Source of the DNA: Lyophyllum atratum
Lineage: Eukaryota; Basidiomycota; Agaricomycetes; Agaricales; Lyophyllaceae
Length of the DNA stretch: 64,000 nucleotides
Reading direction: 5' to 3'
Assembly (NCBI GenBank): GCA_014905825.1
Contig: JACGCN010000012.1
Coordinates: 1,488,001-1,552,000 of the forward strand
The position numbers were made by a program, and so were the translations under genes. Position 1 is the stretch's first letter; each line of letters opens with the position of its first letter. Below, piece after piece: positions 43,262-54,153 of this stretch. The notes beneath the pieces are model-generated. The model made no database searches. It was not told where the DNA came from and worked only from the letters and a program-made list of their open reading frames with translations.

Positions 43262-46200
43262 CGGAGAGTCGCGGAGATGTAGCCGTTCTCATCGATTTCG
43301 ACTCGCGTTCTGGTAACGCTTCTATTTCTTCATTTTCCGAGTTACCTTTTTCAGATTCCGACCGCACTTCCGAGAATATTTTCCTTGCCCATCGATACCT
43401 TTCCGCTAGTCAGCTCTTACCTGGCCTCATTCCTGAAAATTCCGTCTTCGCATCCACTCGTACCAACCCTTCAGACCCTATCCATTTGTTTACCGCTTGC
43501 CATTCCAAATCCATTTCGCCCCACCCTACATACTATTCGGATTCAACATCCAACTCTTCTATGCCGGATTCAACTCCGTCGTTCACTTACAATTCTAATT
43601 TTTCCCGAACTACTAACCAGACTCTCGATATTCAACAGGTCAAAATCCGAGGTGTACAAACCAAGAAGAAATACAAACCTGTCGCTCAGAAAGTCCGTTC
43701 CATCGTCGGAGGGACTCCCGAGAACTTCCACATCAAGCGGGAAATCAAAGGAGATCCCCTTGCCGACATGCCCATCCTCAATCCGAATCCCCCTCCTTTC
43801 ACTCCTACTGGTCGCTACACTCAGGAACGCATGGAACAGATAGATAAGGAACATCCCGGATTCCTGACTTCCGCTGAACGACGCTTACTCCACGACTTCT
43901 TGTGCAAACAAAACGCAGCTTTCGCTTGGAACGACTCCGAGAGGGGTAGTTTCCGAGAGGACTTCTTCCCACCCGTCGACATTCCCGCTGTTCCGCATAC
44001 ACCATGGATCGAGCGCAACATCCCCATTCCCCCCGGTATCTACGACGAAGTCTGCGAAATCATCCGCAAAAAGCTCGATGCCGGAGTCTACGAACCATCC
44101 AATTCCTCTTACCGTTCCCGTTGGTTTTGCGTTCTCAAAAAGAATGGCAAACTTCGCATCGTCCACAGTCTGGAACCACTGAACCGCGTTACTATTCGAC
44201 ACTCGGGTGTCACTCCATTCCCGGATCACGTTGCCGAGCAGTTTGCAGGACTTGTTTGCGGCGCCATGCTTGATTTATATGTCGGGTACGATGAACGACT
44301 TATCGCAGTCTCATCTCGAGACTTAACCACATTCCAAACCCCTTTCGGCGCTCTTCGACTTGTCACCCTACCAATGGGTTGGACGAATTCAGTTCCTATT
44401 TTCCATGACGACGTCACTTATATTCTTCAACCCGAGATTCCCCATCACACCATTCCATACATCGACGATGTTGCTATCAAAGGACCCACTCATTGGTACC
44501 TCACACCAGAAGGGAAACCTGAGACAATCCCGGAAAACCCAGAAATTCGTCGCTCCATATGGGAATTCTTCCAGGTCGTCAACCGCATTGTCCAACGCAT
44601 GAAATACTGCGGCGGAACCTTTTCCGGACACAAGCTTTTCCTTTGCGTCGAGCGCTTTAAAGTCCTAGGTCACACATGTACACCACAAGGACGTATTCCC
44701 GACGATTCTCGCCTTGCACTACTGAAGACTTGGGGACCCTGTAAAACCATTTCTGAGCTACGAGCATTCCTCGGAACCGTTGGGGTCCTTCGGATGTTTG
44801 TTCGAAACTTTGCACATCGCGCACATCACTTGGTCAAACTCACACGGAAAGCTGTTCCCTTCGAATTCGGACCCGAGCAAATTGCCGCGCAACATGACAT
44901 TGTGATCGCACTTGAAGATGCACAACCCCTCGTTCCCATCCAATACGACTCTCCAAATCCCGTTATCCTCGCAGTCGACACCTCCTACATAGCGGTCGGA
45001 TTTTTCCTGTGCCAGGCCGATGCCGACAACCCGAAGATCCGTCGTTACAACCGCTTCAGTTCCATCACTCTGAACGACCGAGAGTCACGTTTCTCCCAGC
45101 CAAAATTAGAGCTATACGGACTCTTCCGCGCCATGCAGACACTACGACTCTACATCATTGGCATTCGGAATCTCATTGTCGAAGTCGACGCCCGGTACAT
45201 CAAAGGCATGCTAGCCAATCCGGATATCCAACCTTCCGCGTCCATTAACCGATGGATTGTTGCCATCCTTATGTTCCATTTCGAGCTCGTTCACGTCAAA
45301 GGCACTTTTCACGGCCCAGACGGCTTGTCACGCCGCCCTCGTCAACCTGGAGACCCGGAACCCGATCCCGATTCCGTCTCGGAATTTGAAGATTGGGTCG
45401 ATCGTATGCACAATTTCATGCACATCATACAGCCGTTACGAAGCCCCCGTCCCCCACTATTCGTTCAGATCTTCGCCGGGGCTCAGATCTCAAGTGAAGA
45501 GGAGAATGGTGGCGCACCAGTGCATTCCGAGCCACGGTTACCGAAATTACGAAATGTCGACAACACCGCGCCAGTTAACCCGGAAGAAGATCAGCCGCCG
45601 ATAACTTACGACGAAATCCCCCGCTCTCCAGCAGCATTATCCGAGGAACTTCGCATCTCACGTGTTCGTCAATGGCACGCCGACTTGAAACGACCAGACG
45701 ACTTAACGGATTCCGAGTACGCCACTTTTATCCGATACGCCACAGAATTTTTCCTTGATGGTCCCCGCCTCTGGCGTCGACATCGACAAGGCTCTCATCA
45801 ATTAGTTGTCAATCCCGAGGCCAGAATAGAAATTCTTCAGGCTGTTCACAATGGACTCGGACACCGACGTTTCTTTGCGACTCGCGCTACACTTCTGGAA
45901 CGTTTCTGGTGGCCACATGTTCATGCGGACATAGTCTGGTTCGTTCGGACTTGTCACATTTGTCAAGTCCAGCAGACTCGGAAAGTGCTGATTCCGCCCA
46001 TTGTCGCAACTCCCGCTCCCCTTTTCGCCAAAATCTATGTCGATACCATGCATATGCCATCTTCTCACGGATTTTCCTACATTGTCCAAGGCCGCTGTTC
46101 CCTCATCCACTATCCCGAAGGGCGCGCCCTTAGGAAAGAAAACCACAAGACGATTGGCGAGTGGTTATTTCAAGACATCATCTGCCGTTGGGGTGGACTC

Positions 46201-47028
46201 CGAGAAATTGTAACAGATAACGGAGGCCCATTCATCAAAGCTATCGCCTACCTCGCCAAAAAGTACCACATCAACTACATCCGCATCTCTGGCTACAACT
46301 CACGCGCAAACGGCCTTGTGGAAAGACCTCATTTCGATGTTCGGCAAGCTTTGTTCAAAGCCGCCGATGGTGATGAGCGCAAATGGTTTACTGCGACTCA
46401 TTCCATATTCTGGGCAGAGCGGGTCACTATCCGAAAGCGTATGGGTTGTTCACCCTACTATGCTGCTACCGGAACCCATCCCTTACTTCCATTCGACATC
46501 ACCGAAGCCACTTACCTTCAACCGCCCCCGGATTCCATCCTATCCACTACCGACCTCATCGTTAGAAGAGCCATTGCACTTCAAAAACGCGCTGGAGACC
46601 TTGCAAAACTCCACTCAGATGTTTATGCTGCTCGGAAAAAGGCCGCACTTCGTTTCGAACTTGAACATTCCCGCACAATTCGGAACTACGACTTCCAAAA
46701 AGGAAACCTTGTCCTTATGCGCAACACCAAAATCGAGAAAAGCCTTAACCGAAAAATGCGACCTCGGTACGTTGGACCCCTTATCGTCCTTTCCCGAAAC
46801 AAAGGAGGCGCGTATATCATCTGCGAACTCGATGGTTCTGTCCTCCATCGACCAGTGGCGGCATTCCGACTGATTCCTTACCTTGCTCGACGTTCCATTC
46901 CCCTCCCCGAAAACGCTATCGACATTGACACTCACCGACTTCGAGATATGGAAGAAACCGACCTACTTGACGACGACGACCTACCGGAAATCGGTCCCGA
47001 TGCCGATTCCGACTCTGATTCCGATTGA
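42862..47028 (+). CDS. gypsy-1 Pol: reverse transcriptase / RNase H / integrase
   Basis: 1388 codons, open from 42862 in the -1 frame relative to gag; no ATG opens it, so expression is presumably by frameshifting within the overlap. After a Ser-rich linker come the reverse transcriptase (SRWFCVLKKNGKLRIVHSLE, TLPMGWTNSVPIFHDD) with active box YIDD at 44458-44469, the RNase H (ILAVDTSYIAVGFFL, KLELYGLFRAM, VEVDARYI), and the integrase zinc domain (NGLGHRRFFATRATLLERFW, CHICQ). The DDE core (DTMHMPSSHG, IVTDNGGPF, NGLVERPHFD) and a GPY/F-like module (YVGPLIVLSRNKGGAYIICE) follow. The C terminus is acidic, with no chromodomain seen. No stop or frameshift is visible. Confidence 0.94.
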   Translation: MHCRLRLPDHSDVGRSVSRLRNQVRSHHHSQHAVRQRNHRQISRSCSERPLRFGYSHPLPPDTRHSEPCVRHSSRQTLRRRYPQYRQNALRRRHHHYHYRSQHRHGGLDTDIPPRPSSQNHSHSKFSLTIEDVTESRGDVAVLIDFDSRSGNASISSFSELPFSDSDRTSENIFLAHRYLSASQLLPGLIPENSVFASTRTNPSDPIHLFTACHSKSISPHPTYYSDSTSNSSMPDSTPSFTYNSNFSRTTNQTLDIQQVKIRGVQTKKKYKPVAQKVRSIVGGTPENFHIKREIKGDPLADMPILNPNPPPFTPTGRYTQERMEQIDKEHPGFLTSAERRLLHDFLCKQNAAFAWNDSERGSFREDFFPPVDIPAVPHTPWIERNIPIPPGIYDEVCEIIRKKLDAGVYEPSNSSYRSRWFCVLKKNGKLRIVHSLEPLNRVTIRHSGVTPFPDHVAEQFAGLVCGAMLDLYVGYDERLIAVSSRDLTTFQTPFGALRLVTLPMGWTNSVPIFHDDVTYILQPEIPHHTIPYIDDVAIKGPTHWYLTPEGKPETIPENPEIRRSIWEFFQVVNRIVQRMKYCGGTFSGHKLFLCVERFKVLGHTCTPQGRIPDDSRLALLKTWGPCKTISELRAFLGTVGVLRMFVRNFAHRAHHLVKLTRKAVPFEFGPEQIAAQHDIVIALEDAQPLVPIQYDSPNPVILAVDTSYIAVGFFLCQADADNPKIRRYNRFSSITLNDRESRFSQPKLELYGLFRAMQTLRLYIIGIRNLIVEVDARYIKGMLANPDIQPSASINRWIVAILMFHFELVHVKGTFHGPDGLSRRPRQPGDPEPDPDSVSEFEDWVDRMHNFMHIIQPLRSPRPPLFVQIFAGAQISSEEENGGAPVHSEPRLPKLRNVDNTAPVNPEEDQPPITYDEIPRSPAALSEELRISRVRQWHADLKRPDDLTDSEYATFIRYATEFFLDGPRLWRRHRQGSHQLVVNPEARIEILQAVHNGLGHRRFFATRATLLERFWWPHVHADIVWFVRTCHICQVQQTRKVLIPPIVATPAPLFAKIYVDTMHMPSSHGFSYIVQGRCSLIHYPEGRALRKENHKTIGEWLFQDIICRWGGLREIVTDNGGPFIKAIAYLAKKYHINYIRISGYNSRANGLVERPHFDVRQALFKAADGDERKWFTATHSIFWAERVTIRKRMGCSPYYAATGTHPLLPFDITEATYLQPPPDSILSTTDLIVRRAIALQKRAGDLAKLHSDVYAARKKAALRFELEHSRTIRNYDFQKGNLVLMRNTKIEKSLNRKMRPRYVGPLIVLSRNKGGAYIICELDGSVLHRPVAAFRLIPYLARRSIPLPENAIDIDTHRLRDMEETDLLDDDDLPEIGPDADSDSDSD

Positions 47029-47298
47029 TGTTTCCCTTTCACTATTTTATTTCATACCCGACTTCCCATTTCCTTTCTAAAAGCCGCATTTTCAATTGCG
47101 CAACTCCAAGGGGTTTTCCGGCAATGAAGGGATCTGAGCCTTTCCCCTTTATTATATTTCCTTGATTATTTCTGTTTCCCTTTACTTATTTTTCATATCA
47201 GATATTTGACAAGACATATTTCAAAACATTTACAGAAACGACAAATTATATACAAGTTATTTTCTTTCCGACGCCGAGTTCTGAGTACCATTTTCACC
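47029..47298. other. Convergent 3' region between gypsy-1 pol and the antisense gene
   Basis: A+T-rich, with T-rich and TTATTT runs on both strands; probably shared 3' UTR/polyadenylation space for the two converging genes. Confidence 0.5.
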
Positions 47299-49067
47299 TT
47301 ATTCCTCCCCGCTTCCCTCCTCTTCCTCCGATTCTTCGGCACCTAACTCGGGAGTTGTCCATCTTGCCAGTTCCGCGGACGACACTTCAAACGAGGACGC
47401 TGTGTCATCCAATTGATCCTCCAAGGAATTGAGGAACCCGATATGCATGTTGAGAATCACATGGGTCTCCCGGATTTTCTTCTCGACCTCTTCTATATAC
47501 ATTCGCGCATGTTCCACGTCGCGAAGGACTTCATCCTTAGTCGGCCGTCCGCGATACGCGCCTCGGTGGAGATCCCGGATGATTCCACGGTTTCCGGAGC
47601 GCAGGGCTCTCGGTGGTACCGGAATCCGAGACGGTCCCGCAATCGGTTGGCCAGTGCGAGGGTGGAAGACAGTCGGAAGGGCGCCGTTAGGACCGTAGAA
47701 CGTCGCATCCGGAGTAGGCCATCGCGGCATCGGTTCCCTCGTTGACTCGGGTTCAAGTTCCAAGCCGGATTTCTCTCCCTCGGACTCTGAATCGGTTTCC
47801 ACCGCTTTTCCTTTCCCCTTTCCCTCGTCCTTTCCTTTTCCCTTGCCCGTCACCCTTCCCTTTCCAGCTCTCTTCTTCGGTGCTCTCGGAGTAGCCCGCG
47901 ACCCTTTCCGAATGATGCTGTCGATGCTACACCTGAGTTTCCTCTGGTTGCAAGGACCGCACGCGCCTGGTCGGCCATTCTGTAGGCGTCGGAAAAAGCA
48001 GACCTCGCCCTTTTCGACGCAACGGCCGCACTTAGCAGAATCAGCAAATATAGCAATACCAGTTTTAAAACAAACATACCTTCTTCGAATTCTCCAGAGG
48101 AGAAGCCGCTCGGACGCCCGTCTGCATGTACCGTGTCTTCGGAATGGAGGACCGCGGTATCAACACCGAGTCCAGGATCCGTCGCTGCTTGGTGGGCCTT
48201 CGGTTCACCGCTTTCTCAACCTCCTCATCTTCATCATCGTCCTCGTCATCCTTGCCTTCTAATTCCTCGGAATCCAACCCCGAGGTGTGTTCATCGCGGC
48301 GACGTTTGCGTGTAGGGGGTTCGGAAGACGATGGAACCGGAGTGTCCCCGTCCGATTCCGAGAGTCCCGCGTTATCCCTTGCGGTCGCCTCTTCTACCTC
48401 CATCGCCGCTGCCGCTTCCTTCGCCTTTTTCGCCTTTCGCCTTTCCCTCCTTTCCCGCCCCGCCGCCTGTTTTGCCTGTTTCTGCACTTTCCGGTCCTCT
48501 TCGGCCTTCCTTTCCTCCTCTTCCCGCGTCACCAACTCCCTAGCCATCTTCTCTGACTCCAGCCGATCCTCCGCGGCCTTCCTTTCCGCCTCCTTCCTTT
48601 CCGTCTCGGCATGCCTTTCCGCTGCTAAACGTACCTCCTCAGCCTTCCTCGCCTCCTCCGCCTGCCTTTCTTCCTGTGCTTTCCGGGCTTCTTCAGCAGC
48701 TCTAGCGCGCTCAATATACTTCGGAAACATTAGTAAAAGTGAAAAGGAAAAGAGAACCCGTTAGACGCACCTCGTCAGCCCACTCGATCAGCCTTTCCGA
48801 CCCGACATAGGCCTTTTTCTTCTCCCGGATCTTCGCAGCCATCTCAATCACCACCTTTTCTTCATCTTCCCATTCCGCATCCGTCGCCGACCTGTCCCGA
48901 AGGCGCCACGTGTCCATGTTGTTGCAGAAAGAAGCAACCAAGCGAGCAGAGGTCGGGGTGCCGACGGGCGCGGCCTGGTCACTCGAGAACTCGTCATACT
49001 CCTCCTTAAGGTTACGGAGGGCGCGTAGGACGGAATGAGAAGTCGGGATAGCGGCAGAGGTCGACAT
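47299..49067 (-). CDS. Antisense spliced gene inside gypsy-1: coiled-coil protein with a zinc-cluster-like Cys6 motif, 555 aa
   Basis: Three exons on the minus strand: 49067-48771, 48718-48080 and 48030-47299, with GT..AG introns of 52 and 49 nt, all at codon boundaries, giving 555 residues. The start is the ATG at 49067 (MSTSAAIPTSHSVLRALRNL). Residues about 100-220 form a long Ala/Glu/Arg/Lys-rich coiled coil, followed by acidic stretches and nuclear-signal-like clus­ters (TRKRRRDE, RRPTKQRR). Then come C313-x2-C316-x6-C323-x12-C336-x2-C339-x6-C346, a Lys/Gly-rich tract and a C-terminal helix. The Cys spacing fits a fungal binuclear zinc cluster, but the halves look swapped: the second half (ACGPCNQRKLRC) resembles the usual first half. 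It lies between pol and the 3' LTR. Function unknown; DNA binding is inferred. Confidence 0.85.
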
Positions 49068-49230
49068 GATGATGATGAGAGGAAGAAACAAGAACGACGC
49101 GACTTTGATAAAAAGTTCAACTGCCACGAGTAACATTCCCACGCCACACACGTGAACGTCACGACACCGTGTTGACCCAGTAACAACTTCGGCCAACTGA
49201 GGACAGTTGGTATTTCAAGTGAAGAGGAGA

Positions 49231-50178
49231 TGATGAAGCCCCGTATGGCCTGACCACTGGAACCCTGCATTTGCGCATTTCTACAAGCTTCCCGACACCT
49301 TCGGAATGTTGCACCTCGGCATGGACGTTCCCGACTTTCCGAGGATTACTTTCCGAGGCTCGCCAACTTCGACTTGTTCACAGAATTCCATACTAGTCGG
49401 CACGTGACCTAGCGCCTCGGCCCGACGATATTCGGGTCCGACTCACCGACATTTCCAAATCAATCAACTACCCGAACGCGTGCCCGCCTCATGGTATACT
49501 TCCACATTGCTCGTTTGATGATTTATTGTAAATCCCGCATCGTGTTCTCGCTTTGCTATCCTCATGTTTGCTCACCCGACTTTCCACCAATCATATGCCA
49601 GTTATATTCTTTGCTACACATGGTTTCCTTGATCTCCTTTTCGCATCTTTCCGCACCTTTTACCTATAAAAACCCTACTATGTCTCCGGTAGATACAAGC
49701 GATTTACCACCAATAAATCCCACTTCACACTTCAGATCTCATTTCTCTTGTCGCCCTCGTACTCTCTCAGTCGTCGTCAAAGCAAACTTTGCCTTCATCG
49801 AAGTTCGTGCTCGTTGCCGAAGTTCTATACCGCGTCTTCGCATACCGAAGTTCTCGGTACTCGTCGTAATCGTCTTACCACCTACATTGCCACGGACATT
49901 TGGTTCGTAAAGTCATTAGCGTTACTTTGTTCTAACGCTCCACTCTATCCAACTCTTGCCAAGTCTTAGTTCAACTTTGACTTCGTTCTCCCACTCTCCG
50001 ATCCTCGGTACCATATCTCGGCGCCTCGGAACCTCTTTCCTTACCGCGGGATCTTGGTCTACCTCTCGGAATCACTTCCTACTTCGTGCTCGGGAACTTC
50101 TCTGACTTCTAGCACTTTTGTTTTTGTGTTGGTTTTGGTTTGTATCATTACGCATCCACGGACCTTCATAGATCATCA
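49231..50178 (+). repeat. gypsy-1 3' LTR (948 bp)
   Basis: Near-identical to 39546-40493; preceded by the polypurine tract and followed by the TSD GCGG. Confidence 0.96.
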
Positions 50179-50182
50179 GCGG
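50179..50182. repeat. gypsy-1 target-site duplication, right copy (GCGG)
   Basis: Followed by the resumed copia frame (codon GTG completed at 50183-50184). Confidence 0.85.
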
Positions 50183-52208
50183 TGGGAGCTGTACAAGATC
50201 CTGCTGGGGCAGTTGATCCAGTGCCCCCAGTTCCGGAGCCCCGTCCTCAGCGCCAGCACAAAGCCTTTAACCGGAACATGGCTTATTATGAAGCTGTTCG
50301 TCGTCAGGCTGCGAAGGAATCACCGCTCACACCTCGCGAGCCCGAGCCCCCTATTCCTCCTCCTCCTCCCCCCATCAGTCCCGACCTACAGCCTCTGTGG
50401 GACGTCAATGTTGGTGACATTGACGCCAATGAGGAGCAAGAGGTGGACTTCGCATTGAATGTCCTCTCTGATGAAGCTCTCCTCATGGCAGGTCGTGCGT
50501 ATGTCGAGACCGGTTTGGATTTTGGAGTTGGTGAAATGGGCGCCTACGCTGCACAGCATGCGTATAAGGTTGGTGTACACGACACGAATCCCCGCTCGTA
50601 TCGGGAGGCAATGTCGAGCGAGGATGCCGCTGAGTGGTACAAGGCCATGTGCGAGGAGATGAACGCGCTCAAGGTCAACGGGACATGGCGTGTTGTATAC
50701 CTCCCTGCTGGGAAGAAGGCTATTGGTTCACGATGGGTGTTCAAGGTCAAACGCTTGCCTGATGGTGCTGTGGAGCGTTTCAAGGCTCGCGTTGTGGCTC
50801 AGGGATTCAGTCAGCGCCCAGGTGTCGATTTCGACGAGACCTTCGCACCAACTGCTCGGTGGAATGCAGTGCGGACTATTCTTGCTCTGGCTGCGATCGA
50901 GGATATGCACCTCGAGTCCGTCGATATTTCGTCCGCTTTTCTGCATGGGATTGTTGATGCTGAACTCTACCTCAAGTTCCCAGATGGCTTTCCTCAGGAT
51001 GTCCCTCCTGGGACCGTCCGTCTCCCTACCGATGGTGAGCCTGTCTGTGTCCTGGACAAAGGCCTTTATGGCCTGAAGCCACCGCATACCTCTGGCATAA
51101 ACGGATGCACAGTGTTTTCATTCTCCTCGGTTTTGCTCGCATAGCTTCGGACCCCTGCGTGTATGTTTATATGCGCAACGACGTCCGCATCATCATCCCA
51201 GTGCACGTCGACGACATGACCATTGCATCGAAGTCCAGGCCTGCTATCCTCAACGTCATTGCTGAGCTGCGTAAGCACTTCAAACTGCGTCACCTTGGCC
51301 CCACCACTGGTCTTCTTGGAGTCCGTGTCATTCGTGACCGTCCCAACCGCAAGTTGTGGATCGACCAGCGTGCCTATGCGATTGAGGTCCTGTCCAGGTT
51401 CAACATGCTTGATTCCAAAGCCGTATCCACGCCCATGGACCCAAATATCCGTCTCACCAAGGCCCAATCCCCTCAGACGCCAGAAGAAGTGGAAGAGATG
51501 CGGCAATACCCCTACATTCAGGCCACGGGCGCCCTTCTCTATCTTGCTTTGTGCACCCGGCCTGACCTTGCTTTCCCAGTTGGGGTGCTCTGTCGCTTCA
51601 ATGCTTGCCCAGGCATTGCTCATTGGAAGGCGGTCAAACACCTTCTGCGCTACATACGAGGTACACTCAACTATCGTATTGAATACTCAGCTGCAGCGGC
51701 CACCACCTCCCCTTCCCTCTTCCTCGCCTTCTCTGACGCTGACCACGGCGGCAATTTGGACAATGGCCGGTCCACTACAGGCATGCTTGTCACTGTTGGC
51801 GGTGGCGCCGTGAGCTGGTCTGCACGCCAACAGACAATTGTGGCGCTCTCCACCACTGAGGCTGAATTCGTCGCTGCGAGCGAGACAGGACGCGAGCTCT
51901 GCTGGCTGAGGAATTTTCTTACTGAAATTGGCACGCCACAGTCCAGCGCCTCGGTTCTCAACATGGATAACCAGTCCGCGATCTCAGTCTCCAAGCATCC
52001 CGAGCACATGGGTCGCCTCAAGCACCTTGACCGCCACTGGTTTTGGTTGCGTGACGCTGTTCACGATGGCAAAATCCACCCCACTTTCATTTCCACCGAA
52101 GATATGGCGGCCGACCTTCTGACGAAGGCTTTGCCTCGTGAAGCGGTGGACAGGCTGCGGAGGAGGATGGGAGTTGTTGGGGAATTTTCGAGAGAGGAAC
52201 TCCGGTGA
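50183..52208 (+). pseudogene. copia reverse transcriptase-RNase H part of the polyprotein, frameshifted
   Basis: Resumes the interrupted copia frame. The reverse transcriptase has WRVVYLPAGKKAIGSRWVFK, GFSQRPGVDFDETFAP, DISSAFLHGIVD and LDKGLYGLK. After LYGLKP, at about 51079-51084, the frame must change by one missing base to continue as LWHKRMHSVFILLGFARIAS. The catalytic box then reads HVDD (VHVDDMTIAS). The RNase H (FSDADHGGNLDNGRSTTGML, LSTTEAEFVAASE, DLLTKALP) ends at 52208. Both the insertion and the frameshift inactivate the protein. Joined and with one base restored, the length (about 1500 residues) is normal for copia. Confidence 0.93.
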
Positions 52209-52236
52209 TGTCGTCGGGCACTTCATCAGGTGGGAG

Positions 52237-52521
52237 TGTTGCTGGTGTTCTTGGGAGTGCCATAGACGCCTCCCAGAGTTCGGATATACCTACACACGTG
52301 ACCGCGTAGTCTAATCTTTTTTCATCGGGGCCTCGTAGTCTTCAGCTAACTACCTACTGAATACTACGGACCCCAGGTATGTACACTTCGTGTACTTTCT
52401 AGCTAACTACCTACTGAATACTACGGACCCCAGTCCACTTTGTATTTATTCATTTCAGCTCGACGTCTTTATCAGATCCGTCTCGGTCTCAGTCTGCCGC
52501 TGCGCATAACCTCCTTCAACA
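52237..52521 (+). repeat. copia 3' LTR (285 bp)
   Basis: Offset 15,585 bp from the 5' LTR. It carries GACCGCGTAG where the 5' LTR has GACCACGTAG, and GCGCATAAC where the 5' LTR has GCGCGTAAC. Confidence 0.95.
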
Positions 52522-52526
52522 CGACG
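52522..52526. repeat. copia target-site duplication, right copy (CGACG)
   Basis: Matches 36647-36651. Confidence 0.92.
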
Positions 52527-53668
52527 CTCCTCCTCCCTTAAACCCCGCCATCTACACCCCCATTCCTTCTGCCGGTCGAGACCACTTCGCTCGACTACAT
52601 GGCAGCATTGATCCCGCCGATATCCCCGTCCATCCAAGCCAACAGCCTTTCCGCGTCCCGAGCCCTCAGATCTTGCCGCAAAATCCGATCAACTTCGTTC
52701 CTGATCTACCACAGCCACCTGCCCAGGATACTTCCGTCCCTGTACAGCCACAGATGCCGACCGCGGCACCCCCTCTTGCCGACGTCAATACTCTCGTCGG
52801 CCTCCTCATCGACAACCAAACCGCCATTCAATCCTCTCAAGTTTTGTTCCAACAATCGCTTACAGATGTCATGAACGAGGTAGCCCGTCGCCCCGTCATC
52901 AATACCGATGGTCAACAACTTAATCCTCCCACTGCTTGCGGCGGTACAGTTCGCCTCCGCACCGCTCGCATCTTCAGCGGCAAACATGCCGATGTCACTC
53001 CCTTCCTCTCAGAAGTCAAGCGCATCATCGATTTTCACGCCAACTCCTTCCCCGACGATCATTCCAAGGTTCTCTATGTCGGCCTCAATCTCAAGGACGG
53101 CATTCCAGTCGAGTGGTTCTCTCATCTCGAGAACTCTGGCTCCGCACTACTCTGGGACTGGAATTTATTTCTATCTGCATTTCGCAAGAAGTTCACAGAT
53201 CCTAGTCTCATCACCACTGCCGACACCCGTCTCGATCACCTTAAACAGACAAGTTCGGCTCACTACTATCTCACATCATTCATGGAGCTCGCTAGTCACC
53301 TCGACATGACCGAGCAAACCAAGATCTCCCGCTTCATGAAGGGTCTTAAGCCCCTCGTCAAGGACCATCTCGTCAACATTGTCCAACGACCTCTGACCCT
53401 TGAAGCCTGGGAACCCCTCATTATTTCCATCGACTCCAACCTTCATCAACGTGAACTCGAACGCCGGCTCGAAAACGGTAACGGGAACAAAAAGAAGACC
53501 AAGTCGGATTCCTCTTCCCCTGACTCCAACACCTATCCTGCCCCAGCCACAACCTCCACTTCCTCCGACGTCGTCCCTATGGACGTCGACGCCATCACTA
53601 CTGGTCCTCGCGGCAAGCTCACCGAAGTTGAACGCAAATATCGCTTCGACAACAAGTTGTGTCTGTAC
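52527..53668 (+). pseudogene. gypsy-2 gag, main part, cut in the zinc knuckle by a DNA transposon
   Basis: Continues the 17-codon start at 36600 in frame. It encodes a Pro-rich N terminus (IYTPIPSAGRDHFARLHGSI), a capsid region typical of Ty3/gypsy gag (FSGKHADVTPFLSEVKRIID, LNLKDGIPVEWFSHLE, LFLSAFRKKFTDPS, KISRFMKGLKPLVKDHL), and a Ser/Thr-rich linker with a VDAI motif. It stops at the first Cys of the knuckle (KLCLY), where the DNA transposon begins. The remaining knuckle residues lie at 60384 onwards. No other lesion was seen. Confidence 0.92.
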
Positions 53669-53724
53669 ACCACCGGTCTGATCAGAGATCACTGAAGTAT
53701 TTGGCGTCTGATGGCCTGCCATTC

Positions 53725-53890
53725 TTGGTCAGATATCTCCGGATATGGTCAGGATATCTGTCAAAGGTCTAGAAATAAATCCCGTGATATTCCCTGAGAC
53801 CAAATCAAGGGACGTCTGAGGCGGGGTATCTGCCTGACATCTGGAGTTGCCTGATATCTTGGTATGATGTTGCCTAGATATCTCAGTCTT
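53725..53890. repeat. Left subterminal repeat cluster (CAGATATC / GCCTGAYATCT motifs)
   Basis: At least seven variants lie within 165 bp, e.g. GTCAGATATCTCC, CAGGATATCTG, GCCTGACATCTGG, GCCTGATATCTTGG and GCCTAGATATCTCAG, in both orientations. Related motifs recur at the right end (60225-60275). Such clusters are typical transposase-binding zones of CACTA-type elements. Confidence 0.75.
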
Positions 53891-54153
53891 GGTAGCCTCC
53901 GTGTCACCTCCCAGCTGTTTTCATAGTACCATTGAGGGCAGTTGTCTGACATTGATGCAGATATCACGAAGAAGAGTTACGAGGCCTTGGGATCCCATTT
54001 TATTCGCATTTGTGTATATACAGTATACTAACAATTCTCAAAACATGAATGAACGTGGAACGAGTGGCTGATTAATGAGAGGGGAATTAAAAGAAAGTCT
54101 AAAGTCAACAGGAGGTATGTATTAAACAGTATAATCGGCGTCGGAGACATCTT

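Larger units (their letters stand above)
39546..50178 (+). mobile_element. Ty3/gypsy retrotransposon 'gypsy-1', complete, inserted in copia
   Basis: 10,633 bp with 948-bp LTRs that begin TGATGA and end TCATCA (inverted), flanked by GCGG. Layout: LTR, PBS, gag-protease frame, pol in the -1 frame, then an antisense spliced gene, polypurine tract AAGTGAAGAGGAGA (49217-49230), LTR. All main frames are open and the LTRs are almost identical, so it is the youngest LTR element of the nest. Confidence 0.96.
36652..52521 (+). mobile_element. Ty1/copia retrotransposon inserted in the gypsy-2 gag
   Basis: 285-bp LTRs (TG..CA) at both ends and a 5-bp TSD CGACG define the limits. Without the inner gypsy-1 insertion the element is about 5.2 kb: LTR, half-tRNA primer site, one gag-pol frame, polypurine tract AGGTGGGAG (52228-52236), LTR. 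It is inactive: split by gypsy-1 and frameshifted in the reverse transcriptase. Confidence 0.95.
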
